In this document: in pieces, positions 1-8,589 of the stretch
Layout: the number at the start of each line of letters is the position of its first letter
Numbering within the stretch: the stretch's first letter is position 1
Assembly: GCF_020723905.1 (NCBI RefSeq)
Contig: NZ_DYHZ01000001.1
Span: 514,384-578,383 of the forward strand
Source: Anaerolinea thermophila
GTDB taxonomy: Bacteria > Chloroflexota > Anaerolineae > Anaerolineales > Anaerolineaceae
Length of the DNA stretch: 64,000 nt
Direction of reading: 5' to 3'
The notes under the pieces: generated by a model
What the model saw: only the letters and a program-made list of their open reading frames with translations
What the model was told of the DNA's origin: nothing
The model's database searches: none
Made by a program: the position numbers and the translations under genes

Positions 1-435
1 CCGCACCCGGATGCGCCGATAGGTTTCTGTCAAATCTTCAGGGATGACGCGGGTCTCGCCTATGGTGGACATAAAGTTGGTATCGCCCTGCCAGCGCGGA
101 ACGATGTGGAGATGAACATGTTCGGCGATGCCCGCGCCCGCCGCCGCGCCAATGTTCGCCCCTAAGTTGAAGGCTTCGGGGTGGTATTCATCGCGCAGGA
201 GGATCATCATCTCGGTCATCAGTTCCATCATCTCACTGCGGGTGGCAGAGTCCAGTTTTTCCAGTGAATCCACGTGGGCAACGGGTACGACCATTACATG
301 CCCGGTGGTATAGGGATAGCGGTTCAAAATCACAAACGATTTTTCGCCCCGCCAGACGATTAAATTCTCCACCCCGTCGGGCTGACGCAAGGCATCACAA
401 AAAATACAGGTTTCAGTTTTGTTGTTATCCATCAT
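1..435 (-). CDS. HIT-family nucleotide hydrolase/transferase (3' end outside window)
   Basis: The reading frame is open from an ATG-ATG pair at 435/432 to the window edge, giving about 144 residues without a stop, so the C terminus is missing. A GAGGT ribosome binding site precedes the start. The histidine-triad motif HVHLHIV is visible near residue 106, after a glycine/alanine-rich stretch (NLGANIGAAAGAG). The N terminus has a CIFC pair typical of the zinc-binding HIT proteins related to Ap4A phosphorylase and Fhit. HIT enzymes hydrolyse or transfer nucleoside phosphates through the central histidine, and the substrate cannot be told from sequence. The gene points the same way as the polysaccharide cluster but is separated from it by a terminator. 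Confidence 0.9.
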   Translation of the reverse strand, partial: MMDNNKTETCIFCDALRQPDGVENLIVWRGEKSFVILNRYPYTTGHVMVVPVAHVDSLEKLDSATRSEMMELMTEMMILLRDEYHPEAFNLGANIGAAAGAGIAEHVHLHIVPRWQGDTNFMSTIGETRVIPEDLTETYRRIRVR

Positions 436-584
436 GTACCTCATTCGCCACGGAGACCACAGCGTTTGCATCACACCTCCCCGTACCTGTAGAATTGCCA
501 ACCGTCTGCCCTCACCCACTTGACCCCGCCGCACCTTCAGAGCAGAACCAGGTTTGTACAATTTTAACACATTCCTCCGGAATG

Positions 585-617
585 AAAAAAGACGGCTTGT
601 TCAGCCGTCTTCTTTTT
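585..617 (-). terminator. Rho-independent terminator ending the polysaccharide cluster
   Basis: An 8-bp stem (AAGACGGC at 589-596, GCCGTCTT at 604-611) with a 7-nt loop is followed on the minus strand by a T-run. It lies directly after the stop codon of the last glycosyltransferase gene and would separate the cluster from the HIT gene. Confidence 0.8.
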
Positions 618-1660
618 CAGGGCATTCCCTCTAACGCCGGCACCCGCCCTCGCCGATCTTTCCAGCGACGGGCAAAACGGATCAATCCAACCAGAAAGCC
701 CAATCCATAACTGAGGTGCAGGATGGCAAAGACGAGAGGCAGGAGGGGAAAATACCGCCATCCCCGCCGCGATGCCGTGATGACAGATGCCAGCAGGTTG
801 GCGAGAAGATACCCCCCCGGCACAATCAGCGCCATCCAGCGGACACCCGGAATGAACGCCATGACCCCCGACCCGGCAAGGGCAAGCACAAAAAGCGGCG
901 GCACAAACTGACGCAGGCGCATCTGGCGGGGGTGTTTTTGCAACACCCGCACCTTCCAGTAGCCATATTGAAAATACTGGCGCCAAAGACCCCCTGGCGA
1001 ACTACGCACAGTATATTCAGAACGGATTCTTGGGGAGAGTAATATTTTCCCCCCCATCGCTCTGGTTCGATAATTGAATTCATCATCCTGATCGCGAATT
1101 AATTCTTCATCAAATAATCCCGCCGCACGAAAATGATCTCGACGCCAACACCCCATATAGACGGTGTCAACCCATTCTTCCCGATTTGAATAATGAAAAC
1201 GTGCCCCACCCACTCCAAACGGCGAACTGGTGACATGTGCAACCACTTCTCCAAAAAAAGTGGTTCCATGTCCATCCATTCTTCCGCCCACATTATCTGC
1301 TCCACTCTGCAAGATCGCTATCACACACTCACGAACATAATCGGGAGCGATTCGGGTATGCCCATCCACCCGCACAATGATTTCCCCTCTGGCTTCACGA
1401 ATACCGATGTTCAACCCCGTCGGGACGATTCCACCCGGATTATCCAGAAGACGGATACTGGGAGGAGCAGGGTGCTCGTCTATGATTCGTTGAACTCGAT
1501 CGCGCGTCCCATCGGTTGACCTTCCATCTATCACCAGAATTTCCAGGCGATCGGCGGGGTAATCCTGCGCCAGCACCGCCTGAAGACAACGCTCAATGTA
1601 GCGCGCCTCATTGCGGATGGGGATGAGAACAGAAACAAAGGGAAATTCGTTACAGGTCAT
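617..1660 (-). CDS. Family 2 glycosyltransferase with C-terminal membrane segments (ExoA-like)
   Basis: A 347-residue protein. The N-terminal GT-A domain starts with VSVLIPIRNEARYIERCL, carries the nucleotide-binding ILVIDGRSTDGT and has a DGH metal-binding site in VRVDGHTR. The last third (about residues 255-330) holds two or three hydrophobic segments, as in ExoA-type succinoglycan enzymes that work at the inner face of the membrane on lipid-linked glycans. The ATG overlaps the stop of the upstream methyltransferase gene by 4 bp (ATGA), so the two are translationally coupled. It is the last gene of the cluster. Donor sugar and linkage cannot be predicted. Confidence 0.85.
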   Translation of the reverse strand: MTCNEFPFVSVLIPIRNEARYIERCLQAVLAQDYPADRLEILVIDGRSTDGTRDRVQRIIDEHPAPPSIRLLDNPGGIVPTGLNIGIREARGEIIVRVDGHTRIAPDYVRECVIAILQSGADNVGGRMDGHGTTFFGEVVAHVTSSPFGVGGARFHYSNREEWVDTVYMGCWRRDHFRAAGLFDEELIRDQDDEFNYRTRAMGGKILLSPRIRSEYTVRSSPGGLWRQYFQYGYWKVRVLQKHPRQMRLRQFVPPLFVLALAGSGVMAFIPGVRWMALIVPGGYLLANLLASVITASRRGWRYFPLLPLVFAILHLSYGLGFLVGLIRFARRWKDRRGRVPALEGMP

Positions 1661-2352
1661 TTTTTGACCAGCAATCCAATATTATGTGTGCGTAAAAAAG
1701 AAATCTTCCTTAACACCGGGTATAGAAAAGGCGTGGCTTTTCCAAACCGACGCGCCAGTGGGGGTAACAGGGTTACCGTTCGAAGTGTGAGAATAAACCC
1801 CGGGAACAATCCTTCAATGTCCTCTCGCTTCACCCCCCGTACGTGCGGATTGGTGGGATTGTTGTAGCGAAAGTCGTACCACAGGATAGCGCCACCCCTC
1901 TTGAGGACACGGATTGCTTCCCGGGCAACATTTTGACGCATTTGCGCATCCAGGATAGAACTGAATACGGTGAAGAACAATACCAGATCGAACATTTCAT
2001 CCGGATATGGAAGGTTTTCCGCATTTACGCACTCAAAGTGCATTTGAGGATAACTCACACGTGCTTCCTCAATGCGGTCCACGAGCAGGTCCACTCCGTA
2101 TAAATCAGACGGATTTGCCCCCCATTCCAGAAGATCAGCAAGTACTTTCCCGCTTCCACAGCCCACTTCCAGAATCTTCTTCCCCTGAAGAGGAAGAAAA
2201 CCTGCCTGACCCAGCATTTCATAAGCGGCTTTTTGCCTCTCCCGGTAAATTGCCGCATTACCCGGGTTTTCCTGTCGCCACAAAACCTGACGCCGGGCTT
2301 CACGATACTCCTGATATACCTTACGAATACGTTCAACCTCAGGATTGTCCAT
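1657..2352 (-). CDS. Class I SAM-dependent methyltransferase
   Basis: A protein of about 231 residues with a Rossmann-type SAM-binding motif I (ILEVGCGSGK, residues 60-69), an acidic motif II in LYGVDLLVDRIEEA and a motif IV region FDLVLFFTVFSS. I chose the ATG at 2352; an in-frame GTG lies one codon upstream. The family methylates small molecules, sugars or lipids. Inside a surface-polysaccharide cluster the likely substrate is a sugar residue or the chain end (inference). The start lies inside the 3' end of a degenerate PaaK-like fragment, with a 14-bp overlap, which suggests the gene was once coupled to a full-length copy of that gene. Confidence 0.85.
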   Translation of the reverse strand: MDNPEVERIRKVYQEYREARRQVLWRQENPGNAAIYRERQKAAYEMLGQAGFLPLQGKKILEVGCGSGKVLADLLEWGANPSDLYGVDLLVDRIEEARVSYPQMHFECVNAENLPYPDEMFDLVLFFTVFSSILDAQMRQNVAREAIRVLKRGGAILWYDFRYNNPTNPHVRGVKREDIEGLFPGFILTLRTVTLLPPLARRFGKATPFLYPVLRKISFLRTHNIGLLVKK

Positions 2353-2512
2353 CACTCACCCTGGAAATGACCATGCGAAATTTTCCTGCCCGGGTACGGG
2401 GAATTTCCTGTACCGGCTCAACCATCACTTTGACTTCTTTTCCCAGTCGCTGTTGCACCCGGCGAACAATATCCTCAACATCAGCGTTGCCAAACTCCTC
2501 AGTTGGCACCAC
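2339..2512 (-). pseudogene. C-terminal remnant of a second PaaK/CapK-like gene
   Basis: A 57-codon frame between the intact PaaK-like gene and the methyltransferase, opened by GTG codons after an in-frame TGA and closed at 2339-2341. Its translation (DVEDIVRRVQQRLGKEVKV, then EIPRTRAGKFRMVISRV) aligns along its length with the last ~50 residues of the neighbouring intact protein (EKEIIHRLRQRVGEEMHIT, then TIPRGPNGKFQSVVSKI). The shared GKF-x2-V core is the C-terminal AMP-binding subdomain of the phenylacetate-CoA ligase family. There is no adenylation domain. It looks like the leftover end of a paralogue replaced by recombination. A short expressed peptide cannot be excluded. Confidence 0.75.
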
Positions 2513-2525
2513 TCATGCCTCTTCA

Positions 2526-3902
2526 TTAATGTATTTTTGACACCACGGACTGAAACTTACCATTGGGACCGCGGGGAATGGTATCCACCCTTTCTAAGGT
2601 AATGTGCATCTCTTCACCTACCCGCTGACGTAAACGGTGAATAATTTCTTTTTCAGTTGCATCAGAAAACCCTTTATCAGCAACGTATCGAACATGTAAG
2701 GTATATAAATCCAATTGAATAACTTGCCCTTCCTGCACTGGGAGATTGTAAAAAACCGGATTGATCCAAAATATTTTTCTTCCGTCTGGCAGGGTAATCA
2801 TATCATTTGCCCGACCATAAATTTCGCCCAAAAGAGGTAAATTTCTACCACATCTACATGCCTCTCCTGAACCTAAAGAACCGCGATCTCCAACCCGGTA
2901 GCGAATAAAAGGCATATGAGGATTGAGAAGTCCTGTAATAATGAATTCTCCTTCAGTATTATCATGACATATCTCTCCATTTTCTGAAAGAATCTCCAGA
3001 ATCCCTGCTTCAGGCCAAATATGCATCTTTCCATACTCGCACTCACTTGCCCCAAAAATATATTCTCCCATACCATATGTATTTCTCACCGGGCAATGAA
3101 AAGCAAGACTCATTATTTGACGTGCCCTAGGCGTAAGCATCTCCGCATTTGAGATAATCACTTTAAGAGGGGGAGGATTTAAGCCCTGATCCAAAATAAA
3201 TGAAGCAAGGAGCCCTGCTGAAGAAGGATAAACCACTAAATGAGAAATCCTATGCTTGATAAGCGCATCCACATAATCCTTTGCACGGTCAGAATGGAGA
3301 TGAAATGTAGAGAGATATAACTGGTTTAAGGAAAAGTTATAAACCCAGTAAGGAGGAATGTATTGTTCAACTGGGGTAACCAGTTGTCCTCCCATAATTC
3401 CCCAAGGATCATGAATTGAGACCCCATTCCAGCGCCTGATTCGACACTCATAAAGAGCATACCATAAATGCAATGAATCCCTATCCATATAAACAGATAA
3501 AGGAGTTCCTGTCGTTCCACTTGTATGGTCTTCAAACAGGAATTGAGGATGCACCTCAGATACAAAAGCCTTCGGGTTCTTTTTTACCTCACTTTTCTCC
3601 AGGACCTGCCAGTTTTCCAACACCTCCCATGAAGCGCGATCGCCCTGGCGGCGGCGGTGTGACCATTGTTCACGGTAGTATGGCACCTGCGTGGCGGCAT
3701 GGTGGAGCATCCATGCCAGGCGCTCCTCCTGCCACGCCTTCCAGCGTTCGGCGCTCCAGGTTTCGCGTTCCAGCGCCTCTTCAACCAGACGTTCGGTCTC
3801 GGGTCCATAGCGCCACCAGCGCAGGTAGGCTCCGCGAGCGCTGGCAGCCAGCACCCGCAGCGGATAGGGCAGGGAGTGGTAAAAGGAAAGAAGATTAGAC
3901 AT
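2526..3902 (-). CDS. PaaK/CapK-type adenylate-forming enzyme
   Basis: The open frame runs further upstream, but the sensible start is the ATG at 3902 (MSNLLSFYHSLPYPLR), giving 458 residues and an 8-bp overlap with the upstream glycosyltransferase gene. The P-loop-like adenylation motif HTSGTTGTPLSVYMD and a later YGMGEY segment are characteristic of the phenylacetate-CoA ligase/CapK group. A CxC-type segment (EACRCGRNLPLLGEI) is common in this group. Members activate a carboxylate as an acyl-adenylate. CapK-like members occur in capsule and exopolysaccharide clusters, where the acyl acceptor is usually unknown. The base composition of 2526-3560 is AT-richer than the upstream neighbour. Confidence 0.85.
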   Translation of the reverse strand: MSNLLSFYHSLPYPLRVLAASARGAYLRWWRYGPETERLVEEALERETWSAERWKAWQEERLAWMLHHAATQVPYYREQWSHRRRQGDRASWEVLENWQVLEKSEVKKNPKAFVSEVHPQFLFEDHTSGTTGTPLSVYMDRDSLHLWYALYECRIRRWNGVSIHDPWGIMGGQLVTPVEQYIPPYWVYNFSLNQLYLSTFHLHSDRAKDYVDALIKHRISHLVVYPSSAGLLASFILDQGLNPPPLKVIISNAEMLTPRARQIMSLAFHCPVRNTYGMGEYIFGASECEYGKMHIWPEAGILEILSENGEICHDNTEGEFIITGLLNPHMPFIRYRVGDRGSLGSGEACRCGRNLPLLGEIYGRANDMITLPDGRKIFWINPVFYNLPVQEGQVIQLDLYTLHVRYVADKGFSDATEKEIIHRLRQRVGEEMHITLERVDTIPRGPNGKFQSVVSKIH

Positions 3903-4977
3903 TAGAAATGACATCCGAAAACACTTTTTCCCACATGGGCAAAACCACGTCCCAGTCGAACTGTTCGGCTTTGCGGCGGGCATTGCGGGAGAGGTGTTCC
4001 GCCAGCCCGGGTTCGGTGAGAATGCGCTGCACAGCCCCTGCCATCGCCTGCGCATCCCCGGGGGGCACAAGCAGAGCGTCTTTTCCATCATCCAGCAGAT
4101 ACGGAATGCCTCCCACACTGGTGCTGACCACACACAGACCACAGGCAAGGGCTTCCAGTACGCTGACAGGGGTATTATCCACATCCGTTGTATTCAAAAA
4201 AATCTCCCCCTGAGAAAGCCATTCAGGCACTTCCCGTTTGGGTACACCCGGCACAATCCGAACAGCGTTCTGCAGTCCCATCTTTTCGATCTCCTGAAGC
4301 GTTTCCTGTAAAGCGCCATCCCCTTTATCCGGTCCAATCATGGTCAGATGAATCTCCGGAAAGGATTGCCGTAAAAGCGCAAGAACGCGGGGAGCCATCT
4401 GGGGACGATAGATGCGGTGAAACGCACGCAGCCAGATCAACCGTGGGGAAACCGATGAACGCAGCCGAAAAGGATATTTCCCCACCTCCAGTGGATTGGG
4501 AATAACCAGAATGTCTTCTCGATAGGGACGCAGGGCTTCCTGCAGGTAGCGGGAAGGGGCGACCACTACCTTTGCCCCGCTCAGGAGGCGCCGCATCCGC
4601 CCCGGATGGCGGCGGGCAAAACGGGGCAGATTTCCACCATGCAGAACCAGCACAAACGGCTTCTTCAGCATCCGCAGGAACAAAACGACCGCCTCCGCCC
4701 AGAGGAAAGCCGCCCCACTGTACACCTCTACCAGCGCCACCGCACAGGCATTGCGTTTCTGCCACACCGTGAACAGCATATCCAGCAGGCGCAGAAAGCG
4801 GTTGAAAACGTGGGAGGTTTCCTCCACCTGCCAGCCGCGGGCACGCAGGCGTTCGGCAAGGTCTTCGCCTACCGCCCGTGTTCCACCGCGGGCTGAGAGA
4901 TAATTGCCGATGAATAAAAGGGCCGGGAAAGAGGCTTTTTCAGGAGTGAGAGGGGACATCGGGACGAGAAACCTCAT
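3895..4977 (-). CDS. GT4-type glycosyltransferase
   Basis: A 360-residue GT-B enzyme. The N-terminal domain begins with LLFIGNYLSARGGTRAVGEDL, whose GG-containing loop is an acceptor-site feature. The C-terminal donor domain contains the NTPVSVLEALACGLCVV segment with the conserved glutamate of the retaining GT4 family, followed by STSVGGIPYLL. It is the first gene of the 4977-617 block and overlaps the PaaK-like gene by 8 bp. It probably adds one sugar of the exported polysaccharide. The sugar is unknown. Confidence 0.88.
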   Translation of the reverse strand: MRFLVPMSPLTPEKASFPALLFIGNYLSARGGTRAVGEDLAERLRARGWQVEETSHVFNRFLRLLDMLFTVWQKRNACAVALVEVYSGAAFLWAEAVVLFLRMLKKPFVLVLHGGNLPRFARRHPGRMRRLLSGAKVVVAPSRYLQEALRPYREDILVIPNPLEVGKYPFRLRSSVSPRLIWLRAFHRIYRPQMAPRVLALLRQSFPEIHLTMIGPDKGDGALQETLQEIEKMGLQNAVRIVPGVPKREVPEWLSQGEIFLNTTDVDNTPVSVLEALACGLCVVSTSVGGIPYLLDDGKDALLVPPGDAQAMAGAVQRILTEPGLAEHLSRNARRKAEQFDWDVVLPMWEKVFSDVISNV

Positions 4978-5086
4978 GAGGAGTACGCCATCCAGTCTCG
5001 CAGCCTCAAGAAAATTACATTATCTGGCAAAAAGTCTGTAATCCAGAGAACAAAATGGAGCGGAAAATCGTATCGAAGATAAATTT

Positions 5087-6265
5087 TCAGTCGGTTCCAG
5101 GAAAAGCCCATCGTTTGATTTCCTCAACCATCAAAGGGATTTGCGACTCCAGCGTAACCTTTTCCGCCAGTTCCAACCCTTGTGAAATACATTTTTTCCT
5201 GAGCATGGGGTCATGAATCAACGAATAAACTGCATCCACCAGCATGTCAGGACGATTGGGTGGAATAAGAACCGCTGCACCCTCAATAAAGTGAGGGATA
5301 GATCCCACGCGCGTTGCCACCACCGGTAAACTGTGCGCCATGGCTTCCCAGATAGAACGGGGAAAACCTTCAAAATCAGATTTAGAAGCCAGCACAAATA
5401 TATCAGCCCGACGATAATACGCAAACAGTTTCTCGCCCAGCGGAATATGCCCATGGAGAAACAGACGATCCGAAACACCGTGCCTTTGTGCCTGTTCCTT
5501 CATCTCTTCTACCACCGGGTCGCCCTTCACCTCTCCACCCACCACATCCAGAACCACATCTTCTCCCTGTTTCACCAGTTGTGCCAGAGCCTCAACCATT
5601 TCCAGCAGCCCCTTAGCACGATCCAGACGCCCCACATACAACAGTCGAACAGGACGAGAGGCACAGGTATCCTCCCTCCGGTAGAAATCCCCTTCGTGTA
5701 AGGTCGTTGTACGGATTTCCACCAGACGGGGCACCAGCGACCTGTATTCAAAATATAATTTCCGGCTATTGACAAAAGTCAGACTGCGGCGGGCAACCCG
5801 CAATTGCTGAGAAGAGTTCCAACGGGCAAACAGGCGGATGGCTTCTTTTCGCCAGCGCGGCTGGGGCAAATCATCCACGCCAGACAGGTAATCCCCAACC
5901 AGAAGAAGGGCTATGGGCACTTTTCCGGCAGCGCTTGCCATTGCCGGAAGCAGGGGGGAAGGTCCCCGCAGAAGGAGCGCATCCAGTTCATCGCGCCGCT
6001 CCCGCAGGGATGCAGCGTATTGCCTACCAAGCAAGACCCTCAGAGGTACCGGCAACCGCTTTCCAATATTCACCCACTCAACGTTAGGAGAAAGGATGGG
6101 GTAATCCATCAAAGTCACTTCTGAGGGAAGAGGTTCATGCAAAAAGCAAACAACCTTCTCAGAAAACGACGCCAGTGAATCCACAAAACGTCCCTGATAA
6201 CCGGGCATGTACAGGATGCCATCTTGCTTCATTGCCGGCACGTGATAATAAAACCCAAGGCGCAT
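5087..6265 (-). CDS. GT4-type glycosyltransferase
   Basis: A 392-residue GT-B protein with LYVGRLDRAKGLLEMVEAL at the start of the donor domain and SKSDFEGFPRSIWEAMAHSL as the E-x7-E region, followed by VATRVGSIPHFIE. These are standard retaining GT4 hallmarks. The start ATG shares one base with the TGA of the upstream polymerase/ligase-like gene (TGATG), so it is coupled to it. It is the last gene of the 10955-5087 run. Then 109 bp without a recognisable feature precede the next block. Confidence 0.88.
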   Translation of the reverse strand: MRLGFYYHVPAMKQDGILYMPGYQGRFVDSLASFSEKVVCFLHEPLPSEVTLMDYPILSPNVEWVNIGKRLPVPLRVLLGRQYAASLRERRDELDALLLRGPSPLLPAMASAAGKVPIALLLVGDYLSGVDDLPQPRWRKEAIRLFARWNSSQQLRVARRSLTFVNSRKLYFEYRSLVPRLVEIRTTTLHEGDFYRREDTCASRPVRLLYVGRLDRAKGLLEMVEALAQLVKQGEDVVLDVVGGEVKGDPVVEEMKEQAQRHGVSDRLFLHGHIPLGEKLFAYYRRADIFVLASKSDFEGFPRSIWEAMAHSLPVVATRVGSIPHFIEGAAVLIPPNRPDMLVDAVYSLIHDPMLRKKCISQGLELAEKVTLESQIPLMVEEIKRWAFPGTD

Positions 6266-7518
6266 CAGGTCCCCCTTTCCAGCCTCTGCGAAGTTTCAAT
6301 GACCGCCGCAACCAGTCCGTACATCAGCCAGGTGCCCGTGTTGGTCAATCCAGAAAGCGCCCAGAGATGCAGACTCATCCCTATAAAACCGGCGTACATT
6401 CCCAATCCCCACAGCGCCCGGCGCCGCGCCAGCCGTACCACCGCCCGGGCACCGCGAATCACAAGAATGCCCAGCAAAAGGACAAACGGAACACTACCTG
6501 CCAGCCCGTTTTCTGCCAGAAAAGAAAGATACGAATTATGGGAAGATTTGACATCAAAATGCGATTGCGGTGCATATGAGAGTACACGGGGAATCTCCAG
6601 CGGCACCGATTCCTTGGTCCAGCGGTACACCCCTACCCCAATCAGTGGGGACCGGGCAAACAGGCGGATTCCCTTTTGATTCATCAACAATCGAATGGCA
6701 TAAGATTTATCCTCATCCAGTTTCTGCAGGGTGGCAAAGCGCTGATTGACCGCCCCCACCACCTGCTCGGGAGCCGCCAGCAACAGAACCAGGAACACTC
6801 CCACCAGCATCAGGATACTGATCACTCTGCCCAGATAGCGCGGGTAGGCAATCACCAGCAGGATCAGAAAAACCAGCAACCCTACCAGCAACCCAAACCA
6901 CGAACCACGCGAGCCGTTGATCGCCACCACACTCCACAACGCAAGCAAGGCTATCCCCCATCCCCAGCGTCGCAAGCCACGCGCTTGAAAAAAGCACGCC
7001 AGCAACAATGGAGAAAAGGTGGAAAACAGCCAGCCATAGGTATTCTGAGAGAAGAATTTCGTCCCCGTCCATGCGCCGATATTCCCCAGCGTGGCAATTT
7101 CATACCAGCGCAGGAGTGCCGTGCCGGTCAACCCCAGTGCCATTGCCACCATTAAACGTCCCCCCATTCCAGGACAGGAAGCCACATACCCGGTAATGAC
7201 AAACACCACCAGCCAGTAGGCATAGCGGATGAGACCCACAACGCCGTCCCGGTCAAAATCAGTGCCGCCGCTGAGCAGACCGTTGAGGGTGGCGGCGAGA
7301 AAAATCCCCCCCCAGATGGCTGCTGCCAGCCCAATCCAGAGCCGATGACGATGGAACCAAGCCTCCTGCGGTCGCAGGAACACCTCCAGCGCCACCAGAA
7401 AGAACAGCGGCGCGGAGATGGACAATCCCAGCAGAGGCACATCCCACAGGGGAATGGCAACATAAGCGCAGATCAGGGTGAAGAGAGACAGTGAAAATTG
7501 CGATAAAGAACGTTTCAC
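6265..7518 (-). CDS. O-antigen ligase/polymerase-like (Wzy/WaaL fold) membrane protein
   Basis: A 417-residue polytopic protein with about ten to twelve hydrophobic segments and one large extracytoplasmic loop in the second half. The INGSRGSWFGLLVGLLVF segment and a later HSSHNSYLSFLAENGLAG-like stretch (SSHNSYLSFLAENGLAGS) match the O-antigen ligase/Wzy_C pattern, in which the H-N-x-Y/F motif marks the catalytic periplasmic loop. Family members polymerise or ligate lipid-linked glycans outside the membrane. Its presence next to an ABC exporter is notable, since ABC-exported glycans do not need a Wzy polymerase. It may attach the finished chain to a surface acceptor (inference). Confidence 0.8.
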   Translation of the reverse strand: MKRSLSQFSLSLFTLICAYVAIPLWDVPLLGLSISAPLFFLVALEVFLRPQEAWFHRHRLWIGLAAAIWGGIFLAATLNGLLSGGTDFDRDGVVGLIRYAYWLVVFVITGYVASCPGMGGRLMVAMALGLTGTALLRWYEIATLGNIGAWTGTKFFSQNTYGWLFSTFSPLLLACFFQARGLRRWGWGIALLALWSVVAINGSRGSWFGLLVGLLVFLILLVIAYPRYLGRVISILMLVGVFLVLLLAAPEQVVGAVNQRFATLQKLDEDKSYAIRLLMNQKGIRLFARSPLIGVGVYRWTKESVPLEIPRVLSYAPQSHFDVKSSHNSYLSFLAENGLAGSVPFVLLLGILVIRGARAVVRLARRRALWGLGMYAGFIGMSLHLWALSGLTNTGTWLMYGLVAAVIETSQRLERGT

Positions 7519-7527
7519 CAGATGCCG

Positions 7528-8577
7528 CTACCCCATTTTTTGAGCCTGAGCGAGAGCCTGTTCAGCTTCTGCCCACCAGTCTATGTGTGGGGTCAGCACC
7601 TGTGATGTTGGGTTCTGAAAAATTCCCCGCACTGCCCCAACTGTGTACCCCAGAGCATACTGAACGCGATACAACCTAAACCCTGTAATGGCTTTTGCCC
7701 ATAACCATACTGCATTAAACAGGTAACTGCGTAAAAGATACAAGCGATCGGATATTTGAGGAGATGAATCTCCCCGATAAATATTATTCAACAAACGCCG
7801 GCTGTAGGCTACAGCCCGGGCTTTTTTATACGGATCTACAGGATATGCCTTTGGGGTATCTTCTCCAGGGTGCAGAAATACGGCACACGAAGCGTAAAGC
7901 AGTTTGCCATACCGAAGCACTCGCCTTGCAAGAAAGGTATCTTCTCCCATACCACAACCGATATGGGTCAGGGCAAATAAATCCTCCGAGAAACAATCCG
8001 GCAATAGAGCGTTCATGCGAAATGCCATGGCTCCTCCTCGCAACCATTCCACATTGTGGTAATCCTTCCCATCCTCTGGTGGCAACTTGCGATCCCCGGC
8101 GGGGGTGAGCGCACCGGTAAGGAATTTGCGAGACGGGTAAACCGGGTGAAAAAGGCTTCTGCCGCCTTTATTGGATTGCTCTGAATGACCTTTTCCCATA
8201 ACAATTCTGGCTGTCACTGCCACCACGCCTGGGTCGCTGAATAAGGGGGCAAGCATCTTCTCAACCGCATCGGGCTGTTCAATTCTCAGGTCATCATCCA
8301 GATAAAGAAGAAACGGCACCCCCTGGTCTTTTGCTACCCGCCACCCTAGGTAGCGCTGGTAAGCAAGATTGGGATGATTGGAAGGAACATAATATACAGG
8401 GAAAGGTGCACTGGCTTTCCATTTAGAAAGCATATCAAAAACTTTTGTGGGGTTCGGGTCACCATCAACAATAATCAACACATCGGGCAAAATCTGCCGA
8501 AGCAAATCCTGTAAAAGTTGTTGAAGTAAGTGAACCCGTCGATATGTACAAATACAGAGAGCATAGTTTGAAAACAT
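7528..8577 (-). CDS. Family 2-like glycosyltransferase
   Basis: A 349-residue protein with an N-terminal GT-A fold: YALCICTYRRVHLLQQLLQD, then VLIIVDGDPNPTKVFDML, and a DDDLR metal-binding motif in PFLLYLDDDLRIEQPDAVEK. A later GGAMAFRMNALL segment fits the acceptor side. There are no strong membrane segments, so the enzyme is probably cytoplasmic. It lies 12 bp after the upstream GT4 gene and 9 bp before the ligase-like gene, so it belongs to the same transcript. Substrate unknown. Confidence 0.83.
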   Translation of the reverse strand: MFSNYALCICTYRRVHLLQQLLQDLLRQILPDVLIIVDGDPNPTKVFDMLSKWKASAPFPVYYVPSNHPNLAYQRYLGWRVAKDQGVPFLLYLDDDLRIEQPDAVEKMLAPLFSDPGVVAVTARIVMGKGHSEQSNKGGRSLFHPVYPSRKFLTGALTPAGDRKLPPEDGKDYHNVEWLRGGAMAFRMNALLPDCFSEDLFALTHIGCGMGEDTFLARRVLRYGKLLYASCAVFLHPGEDTPKAYPVDPYKKARAVAYSRRLLNNIYRGDSSPQISDRLYLLRSYLFNAVWLWAKAITGFRLYRVQYALGYTVGAVRGIFQNPTSQVLTPHIDWWAEAEQALAQAQKMG

Positions 8578-8589
8578 AGAATAACTGCT

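Noticed and set aside
3903..4184. N-terminal extension of the PaaK-like protein (about 94 residues)
   Set aside because: The extension is Cys/Trp-rich and overlaps the upstream glycosyltransferase gene; the ATG at 3902 gives the normal family N terminus.
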